From Pseudobdellovibrionaceae bacterium (GTDB lineage: Bacteria > Bdellovibrionota > Bdellovibrionia > Bdellovibrionales > UBA1609), in assembly GCA_023954155.1 (NCBI GenBank), contig JAMLIO010000006.1, positions 124,001 to 188,000 of the forward strand: 64,000 bases of DNA, given 5' to 3'. The notes under the pieces were generated by a model. The model saw only the letters and a list, made by a program, of their open reading frames with translations. It made no database searches and was not told the DNA's origin. Below are positions 34,708-43,826 of this stretch, in pieces; the first letter of the stretch is position 1; each line of letters begins with the position of its first letter. Made by a program: the position numbers and the translations under genes.

Positions 34708-35454
34708 CTAAGGAACTTCCCAGCCTGTAGACACACATAAACCCAAGCCGACATGACGTAAGCCTTCATCTGTAGCACTGCCTTGCTCTTGCGCGCGTTC
34801 ATATAAGTCGTCTAATGATGCCAGAGTTCGTTGACGTGGCATTTGACCCAAATAAAATAACTGATGAGCATTAAATAGCATATCGTCAGAGGTGTTAAGC
34901 ATCGCTCCTACTTTTTTAATATTGGCTTCAAAGTTTTTTAACACATTGTCATTTTGTAACAGTCGATCACAGGCTTGCTGTTTTAAGCTGGCTCTGAATA
35001 CACTGCTCACTGGTGCCAGTTGCAAAGAAGCATGAGCCACATTTCGTCCATTGCAACCATATTCCTGAATAGTATAAAAGCAGGGTCCACCAAAATCCAT
35101 AAAGTTTTTCTGAACCACATCATCAATCAAGGTCTTAATAGCTCTATGAGGATTTGCTGTCCAAGTGGACTGGTCTGGCGGCAAAAAGGCACGATAAAGA
35201 ACCGTCGCCACATAATTTCTTTCTGTATTACGTGCTGTGGTTGTGACTCTTTGCTCAATCCCCACCCACTCACCGTCTTTTACGGTTAAACCATGGACAG
35301 GTTTCCATGCGTCCTTATGGGGATCTTCTGCTGCCAAACGATAATAGTCCATAGACGACATCGACCCAATATAAGAGCAGTTCTGAAAAGAGAACAGAAA
35401 AAATCCAAGAAGAGCCACAAATGCAAAGGCGGCTTTAAAGTGTCGTTTTGTCAT
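34708..35454 (-). CDS. Exported protein of a three-gene CxxCH/Tat set
   Basis: 248 residues. The N-terminus (FKAAFAFVALLGFFLFSFQNC) is a signal peptide or lipoprotein signal, though FQNC is not a standard lipobox. The rest is of mixed structure with six cysteines (FYTIQEYGCNG, KQQACDRL, LGLCVS). Its start is 1 base from the stop of the Tat-exported protein gene, so the two are certainly co-transcribed. No family recognised. Confidence 0.65.
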   Translation of the reverse strand: MTKRHFKAAFAFVALLGFFLFSFQNCSYIGSMSSMDYYRLAAEDPHKDAWKPVHGLTVKDGEWVGIEQRVTTTARNTERNYVATVLYRAFLPPDQSTWTANPHRAIKTLIDDVVQKNFMDFGGPCFYTIQEYGCNGRNVAHASLQLAPVSSVFRASLKQQACDRLLQNDNVLKNFEANIKKVGAMLNTSDDMLFNAHQLFYLGQMPRQRTLASLDDLYERAQEQGSATDEGLRHVGLGLCVSTGWEVP

Positions 35455-35455
35455 A

Positions 35456-37153
35456 CTAACCCACCACCTTTAATTTAATATCTTCATTGGCATGAGTACT
35501 TTGACGAGCTTTTCCACCAATGACTTGCAATAGACCCACGTTATTATTAGCTGGCGTTGGAATCCCTAATAATTCACACACTGTGGAATGCACATGCCCA
35601 GGCGTTAAGGTCACTGGCCCTTGTTCAATGTTAAGTGGTGCACCAATACCCCAGCTGCCTTTATAGTTTGTGCCCACTAGACTTAATCCTGGAGCCGTAC
35701 CATCTTTATAAATACGCCCAATCACTTTCGGAGTTTGCGCATCAATTGTTCCTGAGAACAGCGTGCAGACTTGAGCTTGGAAACCATGATCCGATCCTGT
35801 GCCATCTATACGAGGCGATCTATTAAATTCACCTGAAAGTTTAATGACCATGTCATTAAAACTATAACCTTTTCCAGAGGTCTTTCTGTTGTTAATAAAT
35901 TCATATAAGCAAGAGCTTAGTGCTCTATACATCAAAGAGTTTGTCATTGTAGACACCGCAGCACCCACATTATGCTGGTCATGAGTCACTCCACGAGCAG
36001 CTGGTGAACTACCTGCTGCAATTGTCATATTGGCAGTCATGTTTCCTACGCGCCCCAATAAACTGGAAGATAATTTGTTTTCAGCTAAAAATTCAGCCAC
36101 GGCAAACAACTGAGACATTTGATTATGCATTCCCGCAAACGCCAAATCTCTTAAATCTGGATTGAGAGCTCTTATAGTTGCAGAGCCACTTTGATATAGC
36201 AGACCTCTACTGTTAACTGGTGCGCCGACTTTTTTGTCTAAATAGCCTTTGAATTGACTTCTGTCTGTGAAAGATTTTTCGACTAAAGCTTTATATTTAG
36301 AATGCTTTTCATTCCAAATGGTATTTAAATTTCCGATGGAAGAGTTGATCAACTCCAGCGCACCTTCGTGAGTCTTCTTAATATTGATTGTTGCTGGGTT
36401 TCTAACACCTGTATCGTAATTCAAGTTATCTAAAACATTTTGATAAGATTGACGTAGATTTCCATCTAAAGACTTATAAATTTGTAAGTTATTAGAGCTG
36501 AACTTACTCATTAAAGAGCTGACGATATTTGTTGTAGCATTACCAAAAGTCGCTATCGTAGTTCCTTGTCCCCCCTTTGAAATAAAGGGATAACCTGATT
36601 GCAAGTCGACACCATTAAAAGGAGACTTCACAGCGTCTGATAAAAATCCAGCTACGGTGTAACCATTTGCCTGCTCCATTCTTACTGTCGAGTCTGGATG
36701 TCCAGGGGCTTCGGTGTTTACACCTTGAATGATCACCATGTGTTCCATTAAATCCGAGATATTTACAAAACCTCCGCCCACTGCAGGCATCTTTTGTCCC
36801 CACATCCATGGAGCCGTAAGGCCATATTTATCTATTTTTACAGTCTTATACACAGGTTCCATGTAAGCTGAACTGTTCACATTATCAAAACAGTTCATTA
36901 CTCCACCGTTAGTGATCACGTTTTTATTAGAGTTGCCATAAGGATCTAAAAATAAATCATAGGACCAACGCGGAGGGGCTCCAGGAAATGTAATTGCAAA
37001 ATAAAATTTTTCTGGCCCCAAAGTATTAGCATAGGCAGTATGAAGACTCTTATATATGGCCGCCTCGATGATCGTTTGCAAAGGACTGCTGGCAATACCA
37101 AGAGCGGAACTTCCTAATAGAAATTTTAAAAAATCACGACGATCAGTACTCAT
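35456..37153 (-). CDS. Tat-exported DUF1501/DUF1552-like protein
   Basis: 565 residues with a twin-arginine signal (DRRDFLKFLLGSSALG). The body resembles exported sulfatase-fold relatives of the DUF1501 and DUF1552 type, which often sit beside haem proteins. GAPPRWSYDLFL, MVIIQGVNTEAPGHPDSTVRM and DHGFQAQVCTLFSGTID are suggestive positions. It is 4 bases downstream of the CxxCH protein gene and 1 base before a third exported-protein gene. The exact family is uncertain and no enzyme function is known to me. Confidence 0.65.
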   Translation of the reverse strand: MSTDRRDFLKFLLGSSALGIASSPLQTIIEAAIYKSLHTAYANTLGPEKFYFAITFPGAPPRWSYDLFLDPYGNSNKNVITNGGVMNCFDNVNSSAYMEPVYKTVKIDKYGLTAPWMWGQKMPAVGGGFVNISDLMEHMVIIQGVNTEAPGHPDSTVRMEQANGYTVAGFLSDAVKSPFNGVDLQSGYPFISKGGQGTTIATFGNATTNIVSSLMSKFSSNNLQIYKSLDGNLRQSYQNVLDNLNYDTGVRNPATINIKKTHEGALELINSSIGNLNTIWNEKHSKYKALVEKSFTDRSQFKGYLDKKVGAPVNSRGLLYQSGSATIRALNPDLRDLAFAGMHNQMSQLFAVAEFLAENKLSSSLLGRVGNMTANMTIAAGSSPAARGVTHDQHNVGAAVSTMTNSLMYRALSSCLYEFINNRKTSGKGYSFNDMVIKLSGEFNRSPRIDGTGSDHGFQAQVCTLFSGTIDAQTPKVIGRIYKDGTAPGLSLVGTNYKGSWGIGAPLNIEQGPVTLTPGHVHSTVCELLGIPTPANNNVGLLQVIGGKARQSTHANEDIKLKVVG

Positions 37154-37156
37154 GGC

Positions 37157-38641
37157 TTACTCCCCTGCTCCAAAGCTTGCATGACGATAAATATCTGAGG
37201 TTATTATAGACTCTAAGGTTTTCATTGGATCTTGATGGTTTTTCAATTCAGACGCTAACTGTCTGATGAAAATCGCGTTCTGGTCGTTTTGATAAAGCGG
37301 ACTTTTGATCAATTCGACTGGATAATCCATATTTGTAAAGTGTTTGAAATATCTTGTGGCTGCACATAAGTAAGTGTCATCGAGTTGTTTGAAGATATTA
37401 CCTAGAGCATTAAAATCGTTCACTGGCTTTTCAATATACACACCATCTAAAGTTCTATAAGCAAAAACCCCTCTGGCTGTTTTTTTATAATAATCAGGAT
37501 CACGAACAGTAGGCCATGTATAGGCTGATGAAATCGTGGCAGGACGATCCACTTCGATTCTTCCTATATTTGTACCTGCGCGGTTAATGCCCACAACGGT
37601 AGTACTGTAGGCTCTAAGTAAACCCACAACTTGGTCCATACTCACATGACATCCTACACAACCACGATTGGTTCTAAATGGAATGTCTTTGGCATTAGGG
37701 TCAACGTAGGGAGCTGAATCAGAGCCTAAGTTCACAACAGGCAAATCACGACATGTGAAGTCTTTAAAAATAGCACGACCAAAACGACGAGGCATAATCA
37801 AGCCTCCATCTGAATTGACAGAACTTAAATTCACTGTGCGCATCACATAGTCACGGTTACCTAAAATCCCACCACCTTTAGAACCATTAAAGACTCTGGG
37901 TGTATTCGGCGCACCTGCGGTTCCAGGAACCATCAATTCAGGCTCATCTCTAAAACCGATCAGGTCTCCATGAGGTTTAAATCTTACCCCCGACCAAGGT
38001 CGACCTGTTGTGCGATAGGTATCAGGAACATTGGGATCGTTAGAACGGATCACATCATGACGTCCATAAATGTACACAGGATAATTGTAGTTATTGTTAT
38101 TCGGGTCTGTGCTGATCATCACTGAAGCTAAACGACGACTAGAGTCTACATCATTCCTTCCATCTAAATTAGTACTTCCTTCACGAATAGCTTCGTAACT
38201 TTTAGCGCCGTCAAAGATATCTTGATATTTAAACTTAGGATCAAAGAGAGCTTTTGATAAATAAACGCTTCCTGTGCTTGGATCAACCAATCCTGAGTTA
38301 TTGATAGCAGCAACACCTACTAACGTGCTATCCATAAACCAATGACTATGAAGCGCATAAAAGGTGTTCAAAACATCTTTTGCAACACGGTCATTTTTAT
38401 TGCGAAGTATCCCATTCGATTGAAGTTGTGCACTTTTCAAAACAGAAACACAGGCGTTCTCGGCAGAGATTTGACCCGCGATAATTTTTGTCAATAAAGG
38501 GTCATTGAGTGCTGGGGTTTTTGTAGTCAAATGACTAAAGCATCTATTATAGAAAGCCAGATCAGATAACTGCAGATCGGCTGCCGCAGATATTGAAGTT
38601 GAGAAAAAAACAATACAATAAAAGAACATGGTTTTTTTCAT
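37157..38641 (-). CDS. Exported CxxCH protein, partner of the Tat-exported protein
   Basis: 494 residues with a signal peptide (MFFYCIVFFSTSISAAA) and a single haem motif CVGCHVS at 328-332. The remainder is mixed, with many Asn and Arg. Pairs of a CxxCH protein with a Tat-exported DUF1501-like protein are common in Planctomycetes and some predatory or environmental bacteria; this gene and its neighbour follow that layout. It begins the three-gene run, and the 15-base palindrome at 38720-38734 lies about 80 bases upstream. Confidence 0.68.
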   Translation of the reverse strand: MKKTMFFYCIVFFSTSISAAADLQLSDLAFYNRCFSHLTTKTPALNDPLLTKIIAGQISAENACVSVLKSAQLQSNGILRNKNDRVAKDVLNTFYALHSHWFMDSTLVGVAAINNSGLVDPSTGSVYLSKALFDPKFKYQDIFDGAKSYEAIREGSTNLDGRNDVDSSRRLASVMISTDPNNNNYNYPVYIYGRHDVIRSNDPNVPDTYRTTGRPWSGVRFKPHGDLIGFRDEPELMVPGTAGAPNTPRVFNGSKGGGILGNRDYVMRTVNLSSVNSDGGLIMPRRFGRAIFKDFTCRDLPVVNLGSDSAPYVDPNAKDIPFRTNRGCVGCHVSMDQVVGLLRAYSTTVVGINRAGTNIGRIEVDRPATISSAYTWPTVRDPDYYKKTARGVFAYRTLDGVYIEKPVNDFNALGNIFKQLDDTYLCAATRYFKHFTNMDYPVELIKSPLYQNDQNAIFIRQLASELKNHQDPMKTLESIITSDIYRHASFGAGE

Positions 38642-38719
38642 ATAACTCCTTAAAACTCAAAGTGATTTATATCTTTATCGGTACCTTGGAAGTGAATTTT
38701 AGAATATCTCCCCCTATGT

Positions 38720-38734
38720 GTCTTAATTTAAGAC
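38720..38734. promoter_or_regulatory. 15-bp palindrome upstream of the CxxCH gene set
   Basis: GTCTTAA (38720-38726) is perfectly inverted at 38728-38734 with one base between. It lies 79-93 bases upstream of the start at 38641, where an operator could sit. No regulator can be assigned. Confidence 0.3.
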
Positions 38735-38817
38735 TTATATGGATAGTGTTTCGCAAATGTTTTCCTAATGTGATGTTATCATTTTAATACAGTTGCATTG
38801 ATAAAAATTATAAAATA

Positions 38818-40503
38818 CTAAAGTTTACAGCTACCATAAGATTTAAATTCTGACTTGTACGCCAACCCATAGTTTAGGGCTATATCCCTTAGAGCCTCTA
38901 AAACAGAAGGGTCAAGAGCTTCCATCAAAGAAGGCTCCTCTTTGGCTTCACACTCAAATACGACATATAAAAGCTGGTGCAGATAATAATGGGACAGAGG
39001 TGTAAGCTGCCCCTCATCATTGATCAGCCATTTTATCTGTTGCTCTGTGGGGAGATGTTTTTCAATCACGCTTTGCTCGATCAACAACGGTAAGAGATCA
39101 AACAGAGCCTTTTCCAAAAAGAGATTCAAATTTTGAATTCCCGTAGGAGGCAAAGATAGTGCTTCCATATTAGTCACAAGAGCGGCTATTGCGGCAGTAA
39201 TGGCTACTGACCTATTAGAAGAAAGATCTATCCCTTCTTTTCTTAAATCTTGGAACTCATTTTGTCTGTGTTGGTGCTGTGCACGTAAACCTGAACTTAT
39301 AAGTAAGGTAAAGTTCCTTGATACGGTTCCCGACGCATTTCCAGCTCTATCAACCTGAGATAAGGTGACCGCTTTTGTTCCATTTCCTGCGGTGAGCGTG
39401 ATGACCCTTGAAAAAATACCACTACTATTACAAGTTGCTGTAAAAGTCCCACTCACTCCCGCACCCGCAATTCCTACTGTAGCACTCGCCTCACAGGTAC
39501 CCGCCACGGTTTGATTTGTTGAAGTGACAATCTGACCATTTGTAGCAGGTGTTGTAAACGCTGGGTTTGCTGGTGATGTTGTATCTAAAATAAAGTTTCT
39601 CGATGCTGTTCCTGATATATTTCCTGCTCTATCCACTTGGGTGATACTTACAGTTTTAGTCCCTTCACCCGCAGTGAGAGTTAAAGCACGAGTAAAAGTA
39701 CCGCCAGCACTACAAGTCACTTCTAGAGGTAAAGGATTAGCAGGTATATCTACAACACCACTTCCTGTGATCAATACTGTCGCACTGGCCTCGCATGTCC
39801 CCACAACTGTTTGACTTACATTGTTGACGTAAAAATTGTTTGTTGCGGGTGTAGTAAAAGCAGGATTCGCTGGCGAAGCCGTGTCAATAGTGATGGTGCG
39901 GCTCACCGTTGAAGACGCGTTTCCTGCTCGATCTACTTGCCTCACAGTAAAGGTTTTAGCTCCATCATTGTTCGTGAATGTCACGCCAATAGAGTAACTC
40001 CCACCAAGACATGTCTCAGTGACTGGCGGTGAAAGCACGTTGCCCGTGATCTGAACTGTGGCATCTGTTTCACATGCACCACTTACCGATTGGGAGGCTT
40101 GATTAAAATGAGCATTAGCAATAGGTGATGTGATCGTTGGTACCGCTGGAGCCGCCGTGTCTAGAGTGACACTCAACTCCACAGGCTCAGATGTTGTGCT
40201 TCCTGCTCGTTGTACAACAGTTAAGTTTTTTAAACCTTGGCCTGCTGTCAAATTCGCAACCAGAGTGAACTCAGAGTTAAGGCAAGACGCTTCTACTGGC
40301 GGAGTGAGTACATCCCCAGACACCGCAATGGTTGTACCGCTTCTACATTCTCCAGACACAGTAAGGGCTGCTGTATTCACGTAAGCTTCATCCACAGGAG
40401 CAAGTACATTTAACCCATCAAATGAAGATTGGGGTCTAAGGTTTGAACAGGAAACCAGTGTCAGAACTGGGATTAACGTGAGTAACTTTACAAACACAGT
40501 CAT
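38818..40503 (-). CDS. Lipoprotein with four Ig-like repeats
   Basis: 561 residues with lipobox LVSC (Cys19). Four related repeats of about 85-95 residues occupy roughly 35-400. Each has a -QVDRAGN- or similar turn, and most have a paired Cys at GTCEA and a second Cys before the -FTR- or -FSR- strand. They resemble bacterial Ig-like adhesin domains. A helical C-terminal domain of about 160 residues (LRAQHQHRQNEFQDLRKEG onward) is unrelated to the repeats. It is likely exposed at the surface. The giant lipoprotein at 54624 has repeats with the same Cys pattern. Confidence 0.75.
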   Translation of the reverse strand: MTVFVKLLTLIPVLTLVSCSNLRPQSSFDGLNVLAPVDEAYVNTAALTVSGECRSGTTIAVSGDVLTPPVEASCLNSEFTLVANLTAGQGLKNLTVVQRAGSTTSEPVELSVTLDTAAPAVPTITSPIANAHFNQASQSVSGACETDATVQITGNVLSPPVTETCLGGSYSIGVTFTNNDGAKTFTVRQVDRAGNASSTVSRTITIDTASPANPAFTTPATNNFYVNNVSQTVVGTCEASATVLITGSGVVDIPANPLPLEVTCSAGGTFTRALTLTAGEGTKTVSITQVDRAGNISGTASRNFILDTTSPANPAFTTPATNGQIVTSTNQTVAGTCEASATVGIAGAGVSGTFTATCNSSGIFSRVITLTAGNGTKAVTLSQVDRAGNASGTVSRNFTLLISSGLRAQHQHRQNEFQDLRKEGIDLSSNRSVAITAAIAALVTNMEALSLPPTGIQNLNLFLEKALFDLLPLLIEQSVIEKHLPTEQQIKWLINDEGQLTPLSHYYLHQLLYVVFECEAKEEPSLMEALDPSVLEALRDIALNYGLAYKSEFKSYGSCKL

Positions 40504-40630
40504 CCCTAGATTTTAACAGGGTTTCAGCGACTTAAAAACCCGCCTGTTTCAAAACAAGACTTATGAATATGTTTTGCGCTTACCAATAAATAGCGATAGA
40601 GTGAGGGTATAGAAAAATGGCGAAGACGCC

Positions 40631-40684
40631 CCTGACGAGGAGAACCGTACCAGGATAGCAAAGACGGCTCTTTCAACAAAGGAG
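40631..40684 (+). promoter_or_regulatory. Guanidine-III riboswitch (ykkC-III) with Shine-Dalgarno region
   Basis: The sequence CCTGACGAGG, then ACCGTACCAGG, then AAAGACGGCTC matches the ykkC-III consensus. P1 is CCTG (40631-40634) with CAGG (40651-40654). P2 is GAACCGT (40642-40648) with ACGGCTC (40664-40670), one mismatch. Alternatively ACGGCTCTTT (40664-40673) pairs with AAGGAGTCGT around the ribosome-binding site, using two G-T pairs. Guanidine would hold P2 and free the site, turning translation on. It sits directly before the guanidinium exporter gene. Confidence 0.85.
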
Positions 40685-40689
40685 TCGTT

Positions 40690-41019
40690 ATGTCAGCAAC
40701 TTGGTCTTGGATTATTCTTATTATCGCAGGTCTTTTTGAAGTCTGTTGGGCCATCGGCCTTAAATATACAGATGGTTTTACTAAACTTATACCCAGCATT
40801 TTCACTCTTGTTACTTTGGCCATCAGCATGTTTTTACTAGCTCGCGCAAGTCAGGCTCTACCTATTGGGACCGCTTATGGTGTGTGGGTCGGCATTGGAG
40901 CCTTAGGGGCGGCTTTGCTTGGAATCTTTTTATTCAAAGAACCCGCCACAATGTCTCGTCTGTTTTTTCTTGGTTTATTGCTTGTGTCCATTATCGGTTT
41001 GAAAATCACAAGCAGCTAG
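40690..41019 (+). CDS. gdx: Guanidinium exporter, SMR family (SugE/Gdx)
   Basis: A 109-residue small multidrug resistance protein with four membrane helices. FEVCWAIGLKYTDGF carries the proton/substrate Glu17 and matches the Gdx subtype rather than EmrE. These dimers export guanidinium in exchange for protons across the inner membrane. The guanidine-III riboswitch just upstream fits this. SD AAGGAG lies 6 bases before the ATG. No urea carboxylase or guanidine hydrolase gene is near. Confidence 0.93.
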   Translation: MSATWSWIILIIAGLFEVCWAIGLKYTDGFTKLIPSIFTLVTLAISMFLLARASQALPIGTAYGVWVGIGALGAALLGIFLFKEPATMSRLFFLGLLLVSIIGLKITSS

Positions 41020-41153
41020 ATATTCAATAAATGTGTGGGACTGCAATGGTTTTTAGTAGAAATTTGCTTCCCGATGGGATGATGAAAGTTGAACAGCAAG
41101 GGCGGCATGAACACTCTTGCAATAAATAACCATCTCAAGTAGTTAAATGACTT

Positions 41154-41948
41154 ATGCCTGAACTTCCAGAAGTTGAAAATGTCCGCTTGGGACTGAATCA
41201 GTATTTAACAAAAAAACCGCTCACAAAGGTGACCCTTTTACGCAAAGACTTGCGGTTTCCTTTGCCACGCAAAGAACTTTTGTCTCTGAAGAATCATTGT
41301 CTTTTAAATCTTGAACGACGAGGTAAATTTTTGATCTTTAATTTTGATCATCTTTCTTTATTTTCACATCTGGGTATGACGGGGCACTGGCGCGTGGAAA
41401 AGATCCATCGCCCCATAAAACACGACCACCTGATTTTATCGTGGAAGGATCAAAATTGGATTTACAACGATCCCAGAAGGTTTGGTTACATAGGACTTCA
41501 CACAGGCCAACTATTAAAAAAATTTGGTCCCGACCCTATTTTAGATGACATCAAATCCAATGACCTTTGGCTTAAAGCCCAAGGCAAAAAACAACCCATT
41601 AAAACCTGGCTGATGGACCAAAAAAATATTTTGGGCATCGGTAATATTTATGCCTCAGAAGTTTTATTTGCCTGTGGGCTCCACCCCCTACGACCAGTCC
41701 ATAAAGTCACTGAAACTCAATGGAAACAGATCTTACAACACACTAAAAGAATTCTTAAAAAATCCATTCGATTAGGTGGAAGCACCATTAAAGATTATCG
41801 CACAGTCGACGGCGAAAAAGGTGGGTTTCAAAATACATGGGCAGTCTATGATAAAGAAGGTCTGTCGTGCAAGACATGTAAGCATCCAATTTTTCACCTT
41901 AAACTTTCAGGACGAGCCACTTACTTTTGTAAGTCTTGTCAAAAATAA
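41154..41948 (+). CDS. mutM: Formamidopyrimidine-DNA glycosylase
   Basis: A 264-residue bifunctional repair enzyme that removes 8-oxoguanine and formamidopyrimidines and nicks the strand. MPELPEVE supplies Pro2 and Glu3. LGMTGHW, GIGNIYASEVLF and the C-terminal zinc finger with CKTC and CKSC are in place. It lies 134 bases downstream of gdx on the same strand. Stop at 41946-41948 is two bases before the convergent phosphatase gene. Confidence 0.95.
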   Translation: MPELPEVENVRLGLNQYLTKKPLTKVTLLRKDLRFPLPRKELLSLKNHCLLNLERRGKFLIFNFDHLSLFSHLGMTGHWRVEKIHRPIKHDHLILSWKDQNWIYNDPRRFGYIGLHTGQLLKKFGPDPILDDIKSNDLWLKAQGKKQPIKTWLMDQKNILGIGNIYASEVLFACGLHPLRPVHKVTETQWKQILQHTKRILKKSIRLGGSTIKDYRTVDGEKGGFQNTWAVYDKEGLSCKTCKHPIFHLKLSGRATYFCKSCQK

Positions 41949-41950
41949 GC

Positions 41951-42439
41951 TTATAAGCGTTTTTTATTTTTTTGGTCTTCTATGACTTTGCACAAAAGCC
42001 CCTCACTGGCATCTTCGATGATATCTAGAACCAATTCAAAGCCTTCGTCTCCGCGATGGTAGGGGTCTGGGACTTTGTCTACATTATGAATGGTGCAAAA
42101 ATCTGTAAACTTATGCACCTTAGCCTTGTAAATGGGGTTGTCTCTCGCCATACGCATAACATCAAAGTAATTATTATCATCCATGACCAGAATCATATCA
42201 AACTCTGCAAAATCAGATTCACGCAGAGGACGAGATAAACTGGTCAGATCATAACCTCGAAGCGCAGCGTGCTCTCTAGAGCGGGCATCTGCTGGTTCAC
42301 CCTCATGATGAGCGCTAGTCCCAGCAGAATCACACTTCATAAGATCATGTAAGTCTTTTTCTTTCAGCTTGGCACGAAATACGGCCTCAGCGGTGGGAGA
42401 TCGACAAATGTTTCCTAAACATACAAATAAAAAACGCAT
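41951..42439 (-). CDS. Low-molecular-weight protein tyrosine phosphatase
   Basis: 162 residues with the P-loop CLGNICRS (nucleophile Cys7, Arg13) at the N-terminus and the acid Asp in VPDPYHRG. It removes phosphate from tyrosine, and in several bacteria its relatives act on capsule kinases. There is no kinase gene next to it. It lies 41 bases downstream of purT, so co-transcription is possible. Confidence 0.9.
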   Translation of the reverse strand: MRFLFVCLGNICRSPTAEAVFRAKLKEKDLHDLMKCDSAGTSAHHEGEPADARSREHAALRGYDLTSLSRPLRESDFAEFDMILVMDDNNYFDVMRMARDNPIYKAKVHKFTDFCTIHNVDKVPDPYHRGDEGFELVLDIIEDASEGLLCKVIEDQKNKKRL

Positions 42440-42480
42440 CCTAGATATTTTAAGTATGTCCTTCTGAGTCTGTCTAGAAC

Positions 42481-43662
42481 TTATTTTACCTTAATGGCTT
42501 GAGCGGCTTTCAACGCACGTTTACGTGCCTCTTTGATATTCTTGCCTTGCGCTAAAGCCACACCCAAACGCCTATATTGGTGGGCTTCTGGTTTACCAAA
42601 TAGGCGAATATCAGCCGTAGGCACCTTTAACGCTTTGTCCGCACCTTCAAATTCAGGATCTTTTTGAGTGCTTGTTCCCAAAATCACCGCAGAAGCAGAC
42701 GGTCCATAAGTTTTAAGTTGATCAAAGGGCAAACCCAGAATCGCACGCAGATGCAGTTCAAACTCATTTAAATTTTGCGAAATCATAGTCACCATACCCG
42801 TATCATGAGGACGCGGTGACAGTTCAGAGAAGTACACTTCTTTTTTTGTTAAAAAGAATTCGACTCCAAAAATTCCAGCTCCCCCTAACGCATCAGTCAC
42901 TTTCTTTGCCATCGTTTGAGCTTTCTTAAGTTTCGCAGGACTGATTTTGGCAGGCATCCATGACTCTTGATAATCTCCACGTTCTTGACGATGACCAATG
43001 GGGGCACAGAACTTTGTAGGTCCCTTAATCTGCTTGATGGTGAGCAAAGTAATTTCAGATTCAAACTCGATGAACTCTTCAAGAATCACCTTTTCTTGAT
43101 CACCGCGCATGCCTTGCAATGCAAAACTCCAGGCCTTTTCTAAATCCGCAGCCTTCTTGACCACGCTTTGACCTTTACCACTAGAAGACATCACAGGCTT
43201 AAGTACACACGGAAAACCAATCTCTTTAGATATGGTTTTTAATTCTTCTAAACTTGTAGCATAAACAAACTTTGGTGTTTTAACTTTAAGGGTTCGAGCC
43301 GCAAGGTCTCGAATAGCATCTCGATTCATCGTTAAGTTAGTGGCTTTAGCCGAGGGAATGATGTTGTATCCTTTGGATTCAAGCTCTAAAAGCTTACTTG
43401 TGCGAATAGCCTCAATCTCTGGAACTATATAATCTGGCTTTTCTTGATCGACAGTCTTTTCTAAGGCATTCCCATCAAGCATATCGATCACATAAAACCG
43501 ATCAGCCACTTGCATTGCGGGAGCCCCTTCATATTTATCTACCGCGATCACAGTAAGACCCAACCTCTGAGCGGCAATAGTGAATTCTTTGCCTAGCTCG
43601 CCTGAACCCAACAACATAATTTTAAGAGACTTTTTTAAGGATTTGATCTTTTGTTTTGCCAT
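42481..43662 (-). CDS. purT: Formate-dependent phosphoribosylglycinamide formyltransferase
   Basis: About 393 residues of the ATP-grasp superfamily, making formylglycinamide ribonucleotide from GAR, formate and ATP in purine synthesis. [18 protein letters not shown] is the N-terminal GAR-binding part. [10 protein letters not shown] is the ATP-binding loop, and [11 protein letters not shown] and [12 protein letters not shown] follow. The ATG at 43662 has GGTGG five bases upstream; a GTG at 43671 has none. Confidence 0.93.
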   Translation of the reverse strand: MAKQKIKSLKKSLKIMLLGSGELGKEFTIAAQRLGLTVIAVDKYEGAPAMQVADRFYVIDMLDGNALEKTVDQEKPDYIVPEIEAIRTSKLLELESKGYNIIPSAKATNLTMNRDAIRDLAARTLKVKTPKFVYATSLEELKTISKEIGFPCVLKPVMSSSGKGQSVVKKAADLEKAWSFALQGMRGDQEKVILEEFIEFESEITLLTIKQIKGPTKFCAPIGHRQERGDYQESWMPAKISPAKLKKAQTMAKKVTDALGGAGIFGVEFFLTKKEVYFSELSPRPHDTGMVTMISQNLNEFELHLRAILGLPFDQLKTYGPSASAVILGTSTQKDPEFEGADKALKVPTADIRLFGKPEAHQYRRLGVALAQGKNIKEARKRALKAAQAIKVK

Positions 43663-43826
43663 AGTAGCCACCGTTTAACGTGATCCCCTGTGTTTAGCAA
43701 GACAAGTATTTGTAAAGACCCAAACCCAATTGAGAACACAAAGCCTATTCAGGGATTTATGTTAAGTCCCTTAAATTTCAGTGACTTTTAATTGCTAATT
43801 CAAGGATTTCTCGCTAACACCTAGGA

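Noticed and set aside
40524-40829. Minus-strand frame of 101 codons over the gdx leader
   Set aside because: It covers the riboswitch and the gdx start in antisense and has no protein features.
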